In this document: piece after piece, positions 1 through 8,763 of the stretch
Layout: each line of letters starts with the position of its first letter
Numbering within the stretch: position 1 is the first letter of the stretch
Assembly (NCBI GenBank): GCA_022823185.1
Contig: JAJDXQ010000025.1
Coordinates: forward strand, 62,001-126,000
Length of the DNA: 64,000 nt
Source: Caldilineaceae bacterium
Lineage (GTDB): Bacteria > Chloroflexota > Anaerolineae > Caldilineales > Caldilineaceae
Direction of reading: 5' to 3'
Notes under the pieces: model-generated
Seen by the model: only the letters and a program-made list of their open reading frames with translations
Told to the model about the DNA's origin: nothing
The model's database searches: none
Translations under genes and position numbers: made by a program

Positions 1-59
1 CGCTACCTTACTCTGCCCCTGTTCGCCTGTCAAAAAGCCGCGCTCATATGCGCTAATGT

Positions 60-200
60 AAGTCCAATTTGATACCAGGCGTCTTCCGCACTCAGGGTCG
101 ATTTCAGATCTGGGCCATAGGCGAGAAACGACCCGGTCGGGATGGGCTTTGAGACGGCTGATGAGAGCTCTGCAAGCATCGAAGATCAGAGTGAAACACA
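60..200 (-). pseudogene. IS630-family transposase C-terminal relic
   Basis: Read on the minus strand, this stretch encodes a peptide containing LIFDACRALISRLKAHPD followed by RVVSRLWPRSEIDPEC. It aligns by eye with the better preserved relic at 31684-31971 (FDAYRAFIRRFNALPYQ, then VVTRLWPQFELDPKYE). That pattern, R-LWP-xFElDPe, is the usual C-terminus of one group of IS630-type (DDE) transposases. There is no start, no catalytic region and no intact terminal repeat in view, so this is a dead fragment. Its frame differs from the longer overlapping open frame, which is not the real one. Confidence 0.5.
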
Positions 201-760
201 CTTCCGCTTTCCCCCAGGCCCGTCAGAAGCGCGATGATGTCCAACGTGGCGACCTCGCGCTCTGCCGCAGACTGTAAGCGGATCTCGGAATGCCTCATAC
301 TCTTTGAAGCTGCCTGAAGGGTTGGAACTGGCGGCCGATTCATGCTACAGGATGGAAATGTGAAGTCAAGACGGTACCCGCTGTCTTCGTCGCGCGCGTT
401 TGTCCGGACTGTGATTGGGACCAACCACGGGCAAGACGAGGCGCGGCAGCCATATGTGGGAGCGGCGGGGAGGGTGATGGGGCGTGGTTGCGGATCTGAG
501 AAGGCGACGGATTTTCTCCGACTTGCCTTTGTAGATGTATAGTGGGATTCATGTGAGGGTGCGCCATGGCAGCGCCGGCGGGTGGCCCTCCGCGCAGCAG
601 AAGGTATGCGAAGGGCGCGGCGCTGACAGCCGCGCGCCCGGGCTGGACGATTGAGATGATTGGACTGAGCAGCAGGGGGCGAGGGCATTTTGACGGTATA
701 TACTCGACTGCACTGGGGAAAGGCGGACAAGCAGGACCCGCCCCGGATTCATCTGTTGGA
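201..760 (+). other. Gene-free stretch; presumed CRISPR leader at its right end
   Basis: No convincing gene lies here. The open frames look like random GC-rich translation. The orientation of the array (degenerate repeat at the right end) places the leader immediately left of position 761, so roughly the last 100-200 bases should carry the array promoter and integration signals. TATACT at 699-704 could serve as a -10 box about 60 bases before the first repeat, but I see no good -35 box 17 bases upstream. No cas gene is present, so adaptation and interference genes must lie left of the window or elsewhere. Confidence 0.4.
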
Positions 761-1459
761 GGTTCCCCCGCACACGCGGGGATAGACCGGTGAAGCACTC
801 GCACATGCGCGCCGTTTGCCTGGTTCCCCCGCACACGCGGGGATAGACCTCTGTGATCGTAGCCGGGGCCGCCGCATCTGTAGGTTCCCCCGCACACGCG
901 GGGATAGACCCTGAGCTACCTCCCCCAAGATGGGAGCGGGGAGGGTTCCCCCGCACACGCGGGGATAGACCCCATCGGGGGCAATATGGAAATTCAGACG
1001 CCCCGGTTCCCCCGCACACGCGGGGATAGACCTATTTCGATGCACCGTAGTACCCCGCCCTGCCCGGTTCCCCCGCACACGCGGGGATAGACCCTCCTCT
1101 GCTTCATCTTCTGTGTGAACGAATCGGGTTCCCCCGCACACGCGGGGATAGACCGTCAGTAGTGGAGTTTTCCCACATTGCCGGGCGGGTTCCCCCGCAC
1201 ACGCGGGGATAGACCTCAGATAGGCGGTGGTAGTGATTCCCGGTATACGGTTCCCCCGCACACGCGGGGATAGACCCCGACGGCTCACGGCTCATGGCAG
1301 CCCAACCGAGGTTCCCCCGCACACGCGGGGATAGACCCCGCAGCACTGCCCAGACCAAGATTTGCACGTGGGTTCCCCCGCACACGCGGGGATAGACCCC
1401 GGATCCGAGGCCGCCGTGCATTCCCGCGTGAGGTTCCCCCGCACACGCGAGAATAGAGC
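761..1459 (+). CRISPR. Type I-E CRISPR array, 12 repeats and 11 spacers
   Basis: A 28-base repeat (starts GGTTCCCCCG, ends GGGGATAGACC, with an inner CCCCGC/GCGGGG hairpin) begins at 761, 822, 883, 944, 1005, 1066, 1127, 1188, 1249, 1310, 1371 and 1432. The period is exactly 61, so every spacer is 33 bases. Repeat length, spacer length and the GGGGATA-ACC-like end match the class found with type I-E (Cascade) systems. Eleven repeats are identical; the last (1432-1459) has three changes near its 3' end, as expected for the leader-distal end. Transcription is therefore read as plus strand. All spacers differ from one another. No cas genes are in the window. Confidence 0.97.
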
Positions 1460-1493
1460 GAATCAAGAAGGTGGTTCAACCGGACCGGCGGCG

Positions 1494-4400
1494 TTACGGC
1501 GAAAGTTGGGGGACCCCTGCGAGCGAGCCGATTATCTTCACCAGGTCGCAGAGGATCCAGACCGGTTCGTCCATGCCGGCCACATGGATGCGGATCCACT
1601 CGGACCGGGGGCCGATGCCGGTGATGCTTGCCCATGTTCCCTTGGGCAGGATGGTGAGGGCGGTGTACTCGACGCCGGGGCCTGACCTGCCGAAGACCGC
1701 TTGCGGCTGGATGAGGGCGGCCGGCTGCGCCGAAATCTCCGGCGCGGTGACCAGCCTGACGCCGACCAGCGAACTCTTCACCTGTGTCATGTGGCGGTAG
1801 ATCCAGAACAGTGAACTGTAGCCGTCGATCTCGACCAGGAGCCAGCTCCGGCTCGGGTCGATGCCGTAGATGCGGGCCTGGGCGCCCTGCCGCGCCTCTG
1901 CGACGACATCGTATTCCAGGCCCGGGCCGGTGCGCACGTTGAGTGTATCGGACTGGACTACGGCGATGGGGCGCCGGTCCGGGGCGGGCGGCGTGAAGTC
2001 GTTGACGCCGTAGCGGGGCAGGCCGGCGAGGGAGCCTACGGCTACCTTGACGAAGTCGCGGACCACCCAGACCGGTTCATCGAGGCCTGGTACGATGATC
2101 TGATACCAGACGTTTGGCGGGCAGTCGCCGATGGCAATGATTTGGGCCCAGGTTCCCCGAGGGAGAATGGCGACCTGGTCGTAGGCGAGCCCCGGCCCGG
2201 AATAGGCGTGCAGCGCGTAGGGCTGGGTGATGACGGCGGGCACGAGCAGGATTTCACGTTCGGTGATGCGGCGGACGTTGACCAGCGGGCAGTCGACCTG
2301 GACCAGGTCGCGGTAGAGCCAGCCGAGGGAGGTCAACCCATCCAGCTCGACCTGCAGCCATTCGCCGCCGGGCTCGATGCCAACGACCGCGACCATTGTG
2401 CCCTGGGGCAGCGTGGTGAGGACTTCGTAATCAATGCCGGGGCCGAGGCGCACGTTCATAACGTCCGGCTGCGTGATGGCGACCGGTCTGCTGCCGGGCG
2501 CCCCGGAGATCGGGAGCTGGGCGAGTTGGGCGGCGGAGACCTGGGGCAAGCCGGCGAGGGCGCCTTCGACGCTGGCCAGGCCCTCGTGGATCCAAACGGG
2601 GATGTCGAGCTGGCTGAGTTCGAGCTGATACCATTCGTTGCGGGGGTCGACGCCGATGATGTTGGCGCGCGTTCCCTGCGGCAGGGTGATGATGACGTCA
2701 TAGGCCAGGCCGGGCCCGAGGCGGGCGTTCATGATGTCCGGCCGGGTAACGGCCTGGGGATAAGCGCCGGGCGTCATTGTGCGGCGGATGGCAGCGAGCG
2801 AGTCCATGAGCGCGCTGGCGTCCTGACAACTCCATACAGACCGGCCGGCGGCGTAGTGGCCGGGCCAAGCACTGCCGGAACCGTCGGCGTCCGCGCTTGT
2901 CGTTTGCGGCGCCGACGCGGCGGAGGTGTCGGCGTCCGAATCGCCGTCCCCATCATCGTCAACAGATATGATGCTGTCCGGGAAATCCGAGCTCAGATCA
3001 TCTGTTGGGGTAACCGTCGGTGTCGCGGTTCGGCTCGGCGTGGGGGCAGGTTCAGGTGTGCCGGTGGCTGTCGCGGTCGGTATGGGCGTCGCGGTGGGGG
3101 CGGGCTGTTTCTGCTGCGGAGGCGGCGAATACGAGACTTTCGCCGTCGGCGTGTGTGTCGGCGCGACAGTGCTGGTCGCGGTCGGCGCGGGCCTGGGTGT
3201 GCTGGTGGCGGTTGGCTGCTGTTGCCGCGGCGGATTTGTGGCGGTTGCTGTTGGCGCGGGCGCCGGCGTGCTGGTCGCGGTCGGCGTGGGCGTGTCGGTT
3301 GCGACGGGGGCCAGTGACAGACCGATAACCTGGAAGGCCTGGGCGGTGGTGTAGGCGTAGCCGCCGGCGCCCGTCAGCGTGACGGTCAATGTATATGTGC
3401 CGGACGGGCAGTTGGCGTCGATGGCGCCGGGGACGGTAAGGCTTCCGTTGACCGCGCCGCTGAGCTGGGCCGTGTACTGGTTGGCGCCGCCGAGCCCTGC
3501 CCCTTCACAGACGTCGGCGTCGCTGTTGTTTGCCGTGGTGACGTCGGCGCGGTAGCTGTACTGGTCCCATTGGTCGAGGCCTTCGAAGACCATACTGATT
3601 GAACTCTGCCGGCCCTGGTCGATCGTGGAAGCCAGCCCGTTGATGCGGACGGAGGGCGGGGCAACCGGGGTGCCGGTCGGTGTGGCGGTCAAGGCGGGCG
3701 CGTCCGTCGGCGTGGCGGTTGCGGTGGCCGTGGACGTCGCGGTGGGGATTTCCACTTCGACGACCTGGAACTCCTGGCTTGTGGCGTATTCATATCCGCT
3801 GTCGGCCATGAGTTTGACGGTCACTGCGTATTTGCTGGCCTGGCAAGAGGGGTCGATCTGGCCGGGTACAGAAACCTGATTCTTGATCATGCCGGTGAGA
3901 TGGTCCGTGTATTGACCACTTCCGCCGAGACCGGCTCCTTCACAGTTGTCAGCGGCTGAATCGTCGTCCATCTTTACCACGTCGGCGCGGTAGCCGTATT
4001 GGTCGGATTCATCCAGGTTTTCAAAGATCATCTTGAAGTTTGGCTGCTGGCCCTGGTTGAAGGTGGCGGGCAGATTCTGGATCCGTGCCATGGGCGGCGG
4101 CATTTCGGTCGGTGTCGGCGTTGCCGTTGGGTTCTGCGGCAGTTCGTTCTGTATGGAATCGTCGACCGTGGCTGTGGCGGTCGCAGTCGCTGTGTTCGTG
4201 GGCGTGCTGGTGTGCGCGGGCGTGTTCGTAGGCGTGTTCGTAGGCGTGGCAGTGTGCGCAGGCGTGTTCGTGGGCGTGGCGGTCGGTGGCTGCACGGCGC
4301 CGACCGTGAGGGAACCGTTGCAGGTGAGTGGAATGGCCTCATTCGAGCCGGGCTCAGTATAGGTGACCTTACACGTCATCGTGTAGTCGCCTTCCGGACA

Positions 4401-4817
4401 GCTGTTGCTGACACGGAGATTGATAGGCGCTAACGTTCTCCAGTGATCATAGAATGAAGGAGAAAAATTGCGTTTGGAACCCCAGCCCTGTCCTTCACAG
4501 TTGTCTACGTTTGCGCCGTTTTGCAGTAGGTCAAAACGGTAGGTGACGGTGGTGAAATCATCTTCATAGTTGCATTTGCCGTCGTTGTTATTGTCGATAC
4601 AAGGGAAGTAGGCGAAGAGGAGGCCGGCATGCACGTATTCTCCTGCCGTCACGGTGTATTCGATCGTGTCAAAACCGACCATCGGCTCAAAGTCGTCATC
4701 GGAGGGGGCCAGGGCCTCAAGCGGCGGCGTACGGGGCACGAAAGAGATGAGGGTCAAGGCAAGAAGGGTCAGAACGCCGACGCCGACCAGTGTGATCATC
4801 GACTGTTTCGATTTCAT
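1494..4817 (-). CDS. Exported protein with five SH3b domains (paralogue 1)
   Basis: A predicted 1107-residue exported protein. The start at 4817 is chosen because it gives a short basic n-region and a hydrophobic signal/anchor segment (MITLVGVGVLTLLAL) like its paralogues; an upstream ATG at 4859 is possible. An N-terminal domain (about 35-180) has paired cysteines and an acidic Asn/Asp loop (DNNNDGKCNYEDD) that could bind calcium. Two related beta-rich domains (about 245-345 and 390-490), each with a CEGAGLGG motif, follow. Thr/Pro/Ala linkers separate these parts. Five bacterial SH3 (SH3b) repeats run from about 680 to the end, each with an N-x-R-xGPG-xY core. SH3b domains usually bind cell-wall or surface ligands; the exact role is unknown. 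The stop lies 34 bases from the CRISPR array, convergent with it and with no visible terminator between. Confidence 0.85.
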   Translation of the reverse strand: MKSKQSMITLVGVGVLTLLALTLISFVPRTPPLEALAPSDDDFEPMVGFDTIEYTVTAGEYVHAGLLFAYFPCIDNNNDGKCNYEDDFTTVTYRFDLLQNGANVDNCEGQGWGSKRNFSPSFYDHWRTLAPINLRVSNSCPEGDYTMTCKVTYTEPGSNEAIPLTCNGSLTVGAVQPPTATPTNTPAHTATPTNTPTNTPAHTSTPTNTATATATATVDDSIQNELPQNPTATPTPTEMPPPMARIQNLPATFNQGQQPNFKMIFENLDESDQYGYRADVVKMDDDSAADNCEGAGLGGSGQYTDHLTGMIKNQVSVPGQIDPSCQASKYAVTVKLMADSGYEYATSQEFQVVEVEIPTATSTATATATPTDAPALTATPTGTPVAPPSVRINGLASTIDQGRQSSISMVFEGLDQWDQYSYRADVTTANNSDADVCEGAGLGGANQYTAQLSGAVNGSLTVPGAIDANCPSGTYTLTVTLTGAGGYAYTTAQAFQVIGLSLAPVATDTPTPTATSTPAPAPTATATNPPRQQQPTATSTPRPAPTATSTVAPTHTPTAKVSYSPPPQQKQPAPTATPIPTATATGTPEPAPTPSRTATPTVTPTDDLSSDFPDSIISVDDDGDGDSDADTSAASAPQTTSADADGSGSAWPGHYAAGRSVWSCQDASALMDSLAAIRRTMTPGAYPQAVTRPDIMNARLGPGLAYDVIITLPQGTRANIIGVDPRNEWYQLELSQLDIPVWIHEGLASVEGALAGLPQVSAAQLAQLPISGAPGSRPVAITQPDVMNVRLGPGIDYEVLTTLPQGTMVAVVGIEPGGEWLQVELDGLTSLGWLYRDLVQVDCPLVNVRRITEREILLVPAVITQPYALHAYSGPGLAYDQVAILPRGTWAQIIAIGDCPPNVWYQIIVPGLDEPVWVVRDFVKVAVGSLAGLPRYGVNDFTPPAPDRRPIAVVQSDTLNVRTGPGLEYDVVAEARQGAQARIYGIDPSRSWLLVEIDGYSSLFWIYRHMTQVKSSLVGVRLVTAPEISAQPAALIQPQAVFGRSGPGVEYTALTILPKGTWASITGIGPRSEWIRIHVAGMDEPVWILCDLVKIIGSLAGVPQLSP

Positions 4818-5144
4818 TCCCTTCGATTCAATTCCCCTGAATCGTGCATGTGTGTGCATGTCAGATCAGCCTTTCCACTTGGCCGGCACTCACAGTTGGA
4901 GCAGTTGGCGTTTACGATGGCCCGAAAAGGGTTGTCGCGTCTGCCTATTCCTTCCGTTCCGGGCTTGGTTTCCTCTTGAGGCGGCATTGCCGCCTGCTGA
5001 TCGGACGTGCCGTTGGCACGGAATGTTCCACGCATGTTGAACTGTTTTTGGGGACAGGCTTTTCTCAGTGTGGAGATGCCGCATTGGGACGAAGTCAGGC
5101 TGGATGTCGAGTCGTTCGCCGCGCTGAAGGCGGGGGGGTTGGAC

Positions 5145-5180
5145 AACAGAAAAGCTCTGCCGGCTTTCACCCGGCAGAGC
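5145..5180 (-). terminator. Rho-independent terminator of the 5272-7812 gene
   Basis: A perfect 10-bp stem, gctctgccgg (5154-5163) and ccggcagagc (5171-5180), with a 7-base loop. Read on the minus strand it is followed by TTTTCTGTT. It sits about 90 bases after the stop of the minus-strand SH3b gene. Confidence 0.8.
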
Positions 5181-5271
5181 CTTGGGTCGAGACTTTCACA
5201 GAGAAACTTTGGTGACGGTGAGAGGGGGCGCGCAAAGCGCGTGGGGTTATTTCAGATGGGCGGTAGGTCGT

Positions 5272-7812
5272 TCAGTTCTGGCCGGACGCTGTTGATGAGG
5301 GGGGCGGGCTCTCTTCGGACACGGTTTGGGGGATATTTGAGAGCGAGCCAGCGGCGATCTTTGCGTGGCGGCGGGCAATCCAGACGGGCGCGTCGATGCC
5401 GGGAACATCGACTTCGATCCGGATCTGAAGCCACTCAGCGCGGGGGCCGATGCCGACGATTCTGACCCATGATCCTTTTGGCAGCCTGGCGACGGCGGGA
5501 TGTTCGGCGCCGGGCCCCGAACGGGCCAGCAGCGTTGGCGGCTGGGTGATGAGCGCGGGGCGCGTCGCGATCTCGCGCGGGGTGATCCGTCTGACGCTCA
5601 CCAGCAGGCCGTCGATCCACGTCATATCGTGCAGCACCCAAGCGAGTGTGTCCAGACCTTCAATTTGGACCTGGAGCCAGTTTTGGGTTGGATCGATGCC
5701 GTAGATTACGCCTGACACGCCCTGCGGCACGGTGGTGATCACCTGGTCATCCAGAGTGGGCCCGGTGCGCGCCTTCATGCTTTCGGACTGGGCGATCGCG
5801 AGCGGTCTTTCATATTCCGGTTCGGGTTCCGGCTGAATTGCGTCCAGGCCGGCCGCAGGGGTTCGGAAGCGTCCCAAGAGGCCACCGGCCACCTTGGTCT
5901 GGTGGCGGAGAACCCAAAGGGGCTCTTTCAGACCGACGACCTTGATCCGGACCCACTCATGCTGAGGATCGATGCCTGTAATCCGGGCCCAGGTCCCTTT
6001 TGGCAGAATGGTGAAGGCCTCGAAGTCTTCGCTTGGCCCCAAGCGGGCAAGGAAGTTGCGCGGCTGAATGATTACTGCGGGCAGGGCAGCGATCTCCCGG
6101 TGCGTGATGCGTCTGACATTTAGCAGTGAACCGACGACCTGGGTAAGTTCGCCCTGGACCCAGGCCAGGGACTCCAGGCCCTCCGACTCGACCTGGAACC
6201 ACCGTCTATCCGGGTCCATACCATAGATTGTGGCCTGTGTCCCCTGGGGCACGGTGGTGATCACGTCGTACCTCAAGCCCGGCCCGAGGCGCAGGTTCAT
6301 GCTTTCGGGCTGGGTGATGAGGTAGGGTCGGACGCCGACATTTTGTCCCGGTCTGGGGAGCAGCGAAATCTCTTGTGTCGTTAGAGGTCTGAAACCCCAG
6401 ATGGAGCCGGACAGTTCAACCAGATCCTGATGGAGCCAGGCGGGCTCCTCGAGACCAGGCAGCTCGATCAGGAGCCAGTCTTCCTGAGGGCCGATTCCGA
6501 TGACTTTGACACACGTCCCCTGAGGCACAGTGGTGATGACGTCGTAGTCGATACCTGGCCCCACTCGCAGATGAGAGATTACGGGCAGGGTGAAGGCTTG
6601 GACAAGGAACGCCCCCGGGTGGTATTGGCAGGCCTCGTCCAGCGGACCGACCACGCGGGTCAGCCCGCGCTGAACCCAAACGGTTCCGTAGACGCCGTCA
6701 ACTTTCACTTCGTACCAATCAGCCCAAGGGCCGATGCAGATGATTGGGGCGCGGGTACCGTGCGGCACCGAGGTGACCGCCTCGTACTGGGTGCCTGGCC
6801 CCAGGCGCACATTGGTGCGGTCGGGCTGGAAGATCGCAACCGGCCTTTGCGGAGTCGGAGTCAGAGTCGGTGTCGACGGGATCTCTCTTTTTTGTGGAGG
6901 CTGAACTTCGCCGCCGTTACCGCCGCCGTTGCCGCCACCGTTGCCGCCACCGTTGCCGCCGCCGTTGCCGCCGCCGTTGCCGCCGCCGTTGCCGCCGCCG
7001 TTGCCGCCGCCGTTGCCGCCACCGGCCTGGGTCGGTGTCGAGGTCGGCGCCTGCGGGTCGAGGGTCGGCGTTATTGTTGGCGTCGGGGTCTGTGTCGGGA
7101 CCGGCGCTTGCGGGTCGAGGGTCGGCGTTATTGTTGGCGTCGGGGTCTGTGTCGGGACCGACGCTTGCGGGTCGAGGGTCGGCGTTATTGTTGGCGTCGG
7201 GGTCGGAGTTGCAGTCAGACGTACGATGGGGCGCGTGATCGCGGTTGCGGTCGGGGTGGCGGTCAGAGGCGCGTTTGGATCGGTAGTCGAGGTTGGGCTG
7301 GGCGAAGGTGGGTCACCGACAGTGAAATTGGCAGTATCGGTGAGGGTATGGGTTCGGTTTGTACCGGGCTCGACGTAGGTAACGGTAAGGAGAAGCGTGT
7401 AATGGTCAGATTGACAGCTATTGCTTATGGGAAGAGAGACAGGACCGAATGACCTAGAGGGACTGTAAGAGGATGAGGAGTAATTGCGGACGCTGGACAG
7501 CCCCTGCCCTTCGCAGCTGTTTGCATTGGTTGCGCCGGGGCCGCGGGTCCGCACGTCGAAGCGATATGTTATGGCGGTGAAGCTGTCACTCTCGTCACAG
7601 TCATTGTCGTTGTCTTCATCGATGCAGGGGAAAAAACCGAGCCTGACGACAGCTCTCAAGTCGTCGCCCGGCAGCACAGTGAAATCGACAAGAGAAACAC
7701 CTATCAGGGTTCTAGATGCGGCGTGTGTTAGCCGGGCACGTGCGATGAAGGCTACAGCCAGAAGGACGATCAGCAGTGAGCCCAGAACGAAAGCAGGGCT
7801 TTTGCGACGCAT
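5272..7812 (-). CDS. Exported protein with six SH3b domains (paralogue 2)
   Basis: An 846-residue exported protein. It opens with MRRKSPAFVLGSLLIVLLAV, a signal peptide or anchor. The N-terminal domain (about 30-165) is shared with paralogue 3: it has an FPCIDEDNDNDCDESD acidic loop, an SCEGQGL motif and an SNSCQ cysteine, perhaps two disulfides. A Thr/Pro linker follows that holds three 19-residue repeats, then a Gly-Gly-Gly-Asn tract. Six SH3b repeats (about 325-830) make up the rest; the last is longer by a few residues. It lacks the extra C-terminal domain of paralogues 3 and 4. Sequence just upstream of the ATG is shared with paralogue 3, which indicates tandem duplication. A terminator follows. 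Family (SH3b) is certain; function is unknown, probably surface or cell-wall attachment. Confidence 0.88.
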   Translation of the reverse strand: MRRKSPAFVLGSLLIVLLAVAFIARARLTHAASRTLIGVSLVDFTVLPGDDLRAVVRLGFFPCIDEDNDNDCDESDSFTAITYRFDVRTRGPGATNANSCEGQGLSSVRNYSSSSYSPSRSFGPVSLPISNSCQSDHYTLLLTVTYVEPGTNRTHTLTDTANFTVGDPPSPSPTSTTDPNAPLTATPTATAITRPIVRLTATPTPTPTITPTLDPQASVPTQTPTPTITPTLDPQAPVPTQTPTPTITPTLDPQAPTSTPTQAGGGNGGGNGGGNGGGNGGGNGGGNGGGNGGGNGGGNGGEVQPPQKREIPSTPTLTPTPQRPVAIFQPDRTNVRLGPGTQYEAVTSVPHGTRAPIICIGPWADWYEVKVDGVYGTVWVQRGLTRVVGPLDEACQYHPGAFLVQAFTLPVISHLRVGPGIDYDVITTVPQGTCVKVIGIGPQEDWLLIELPGLEEPAWLHQDLVELSGSIWGFRPLTTQEISLLPRPGQNVGVRPYLITQPESMNLRLGPGLRYDVITTVPQGTQATIYGMDPDRRWFQVESEGLESLAWVQGELTQVVGSLLNVRRITHREIAALPAVIIQPRNFLARLGPSEDFEAFTILPKGTWARITGIDPQHEWVRIKVVGLKEPLWVLRHQTKVAGGLLGRFRTPAAGLDAIQPEPEPEYERPLAIAQSESMKARTGPTLDDQVITTVPQGVSGVIYGIDPTQNWLQVQIEGLDTLAWVLHDMTWIDGLLVSVRRITPREIATRPALITQPPTLLARSGPGAEHPAVARLPKGSWVRIVGIGPRAEWLQIRIEVDVPGIDAPVWIARRHAKIAAGSLSNIPQTVSEESPPPSSTASGQN
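6911..7023 (-). repeat. 12-bp tandem repeat encoding (Gly-Gly-Gly-Asn)n
   Basis: About nine copies of a 12-base unit (plus-strand form ccgttgccgccg) inside the SH3b gene. They encode a flexible Gly-Gly-Gly-Asn linker between the Thr/Pro region and the first SH3b domain. Such a tract can gain or lose units by slippage without breaking the frame. Shorter Gly-Asn tracts occur in paralogues 3 and 4. Confidence 0.85.
7042..7210 (-). repeat. 57-bp in-frame tandem repeat, three copies
   Basis: The block starting tgcgggtcgaggg recurs at 7052, 7109 and 7166, a period of 57 bases. It encodes 19-residue linker units of the type TPTPTITPTLDPQA. It lies in the Thr/Pro linker of SH3b paralogue 2. Paralogue 3 has a repeat of the same period but different sequence. 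Confidence 0.85.
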
Positions 7813-8354
7813 TCGATTCTACCTTACTACGCTCCTATCGGGACGCCTGCGAGCCAGAGTCAAAACCGAGAGGGCCATATGTCACGAAGATTTGTTGCGG
7901 GGGGTGTCCTCCCGCCTACAGAGACTTTGCACAAAGACCATGAATGCAGAGAAAGAACCCGCGCCTCACAATGCGCGGTGCGGGAATCAATCGTAGAAGG
8001 GGAACTGAGTACTGTCAATTTATGGACATCTCTCATAGCGTAGATATTTCGACTAAATCCGGAGAGATCAGAGGACTGATTCAGGTCTGCTGAGAGCCGT
8101 TTCCCCGTGTAGTTGGCCGGAAAGCCGTGGGAAGGGCGCCGACATCCTTCACGATGACTGACAGGGTGGTTCGCACACGGAAAGGCATCCGGCTACATCA
8201 TCGGTAGAGCGTAGATGCATCGTTGATCCTTGGTAAGAATGCCTTGAATCTGTTCGATTCAGGACGTCGGATACTGGACCAATTCTGGTTCCAGAGTGTA
8301 GGGCGGGGGAGGGAAGAGGCGGGCGCAATGTTGGAGTATGCTTCCTTTGAAAAG
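7813..8354. other. Intergenic, upstream region of SH3b paralogue 2
   Basis: No gene is supported. The first 70-80 bases next to 7812 match the region upstream of paralogue 3 (10822-10900): both contain GAGCCAGAG and the block TAGTAAGGTAGA just before the ATG on the minus strand. The promoter and ribosome binding site of the gene must lie here. TTGACT on the minus strand at 7858-7863 may be a -35 box, but the matching -10 is poor. I see nothing else in the remainder. Confidence 0.5.
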
Positions 8355-8387
8355 AATAGGCCCCCGCTGTCAGTGGTGACGGCGGGG
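8355..8387 (-). terminator. Terminator-like hairpin after an SH3b gene fragment
   Basis: The stem ccccgctgtc (8362-8371) with gacggcgggg (8378-8387) has one mismatch. On the minus strand it is followed by GGGCCTATTCTTTTC. It is homologous to the stronger terminator at 11455-11486, so it was copied with the gene end. Confidence 0.55.
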
Positions 8388-8454
8388 CATTTGGGAAGCG
8401 CCGGCCTCTTTGCGGGCGGAGATGTTTTTCCAATTGACGTGCTGGCTCGGGGTT

Positions 8455-8745
8455 AGCTGTCGTCGGTGTTGGGTACCGCGACGAGCACACTGCTGAGAGT
8501 GGTGGAGCTGTCGTTGCCGGCCACGCCGGGAACGCACTCGACTTCGGCAACTGCGCGTCCCCCGGCCATGGCGCCGCACCAGGCCGAGATGTAGCTGCTA
8601 CCGGTCCGCGTGCTGAAACTGAGGCTTTTCGAGTTCATTGTCGAGGCGGTCGCGGCCTGCTCCAGCGAGATGTACGGGGTCGAGTCATTGCTGGCCCGAT
8701 GGCAGAGGCCATAGAGATGGGCGCTCGCAGCATTGCGATTGGAAT
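8455..8745 (-). pseudogene. Detached copy of the SH3b-protein C-terminal domain
   Basis: On the minus strand this region encodes YISLEQAATAST, NSKSLSFSTRTGSSYISAWC and GGRAVAEVE. The same sequence is found, nearly residue for residue, at the C-terminus of paralogue 4 (VNSKSLSFSTLSGSSYISAW, then GGREVAEVE). It has no signal peptide, no SH3b domain and no credible start, and it begins directly after the stop of paralogue 3. It is a truncated duplicate of a gene end, together with its terminator. Confidence 0.75.
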
Positions 8746-8763
8746 TTTTTCTGTCAATTCAAG

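Noticed and set aside
1..760. Possible cas genes next to the array
   Set aside because: No open frame here has similarity to Cas proteins; only an IS relic is found.
340..1466. Several minus-strand open frames with the repeated words GLSPRVRGN, SIPACAGEP and VYPRVCGGT
   Set aside because: These peptides are translations of the CRISPR repeats in the three frames and occur in many genomes as false genes.
2142..3317. A 391-codon plus-strand open frame inside SH3b paralogue 1
   Set aside because: Antisense of the SH3b coding frame; similar artefacts at 6430-7452 and 12449-13027.
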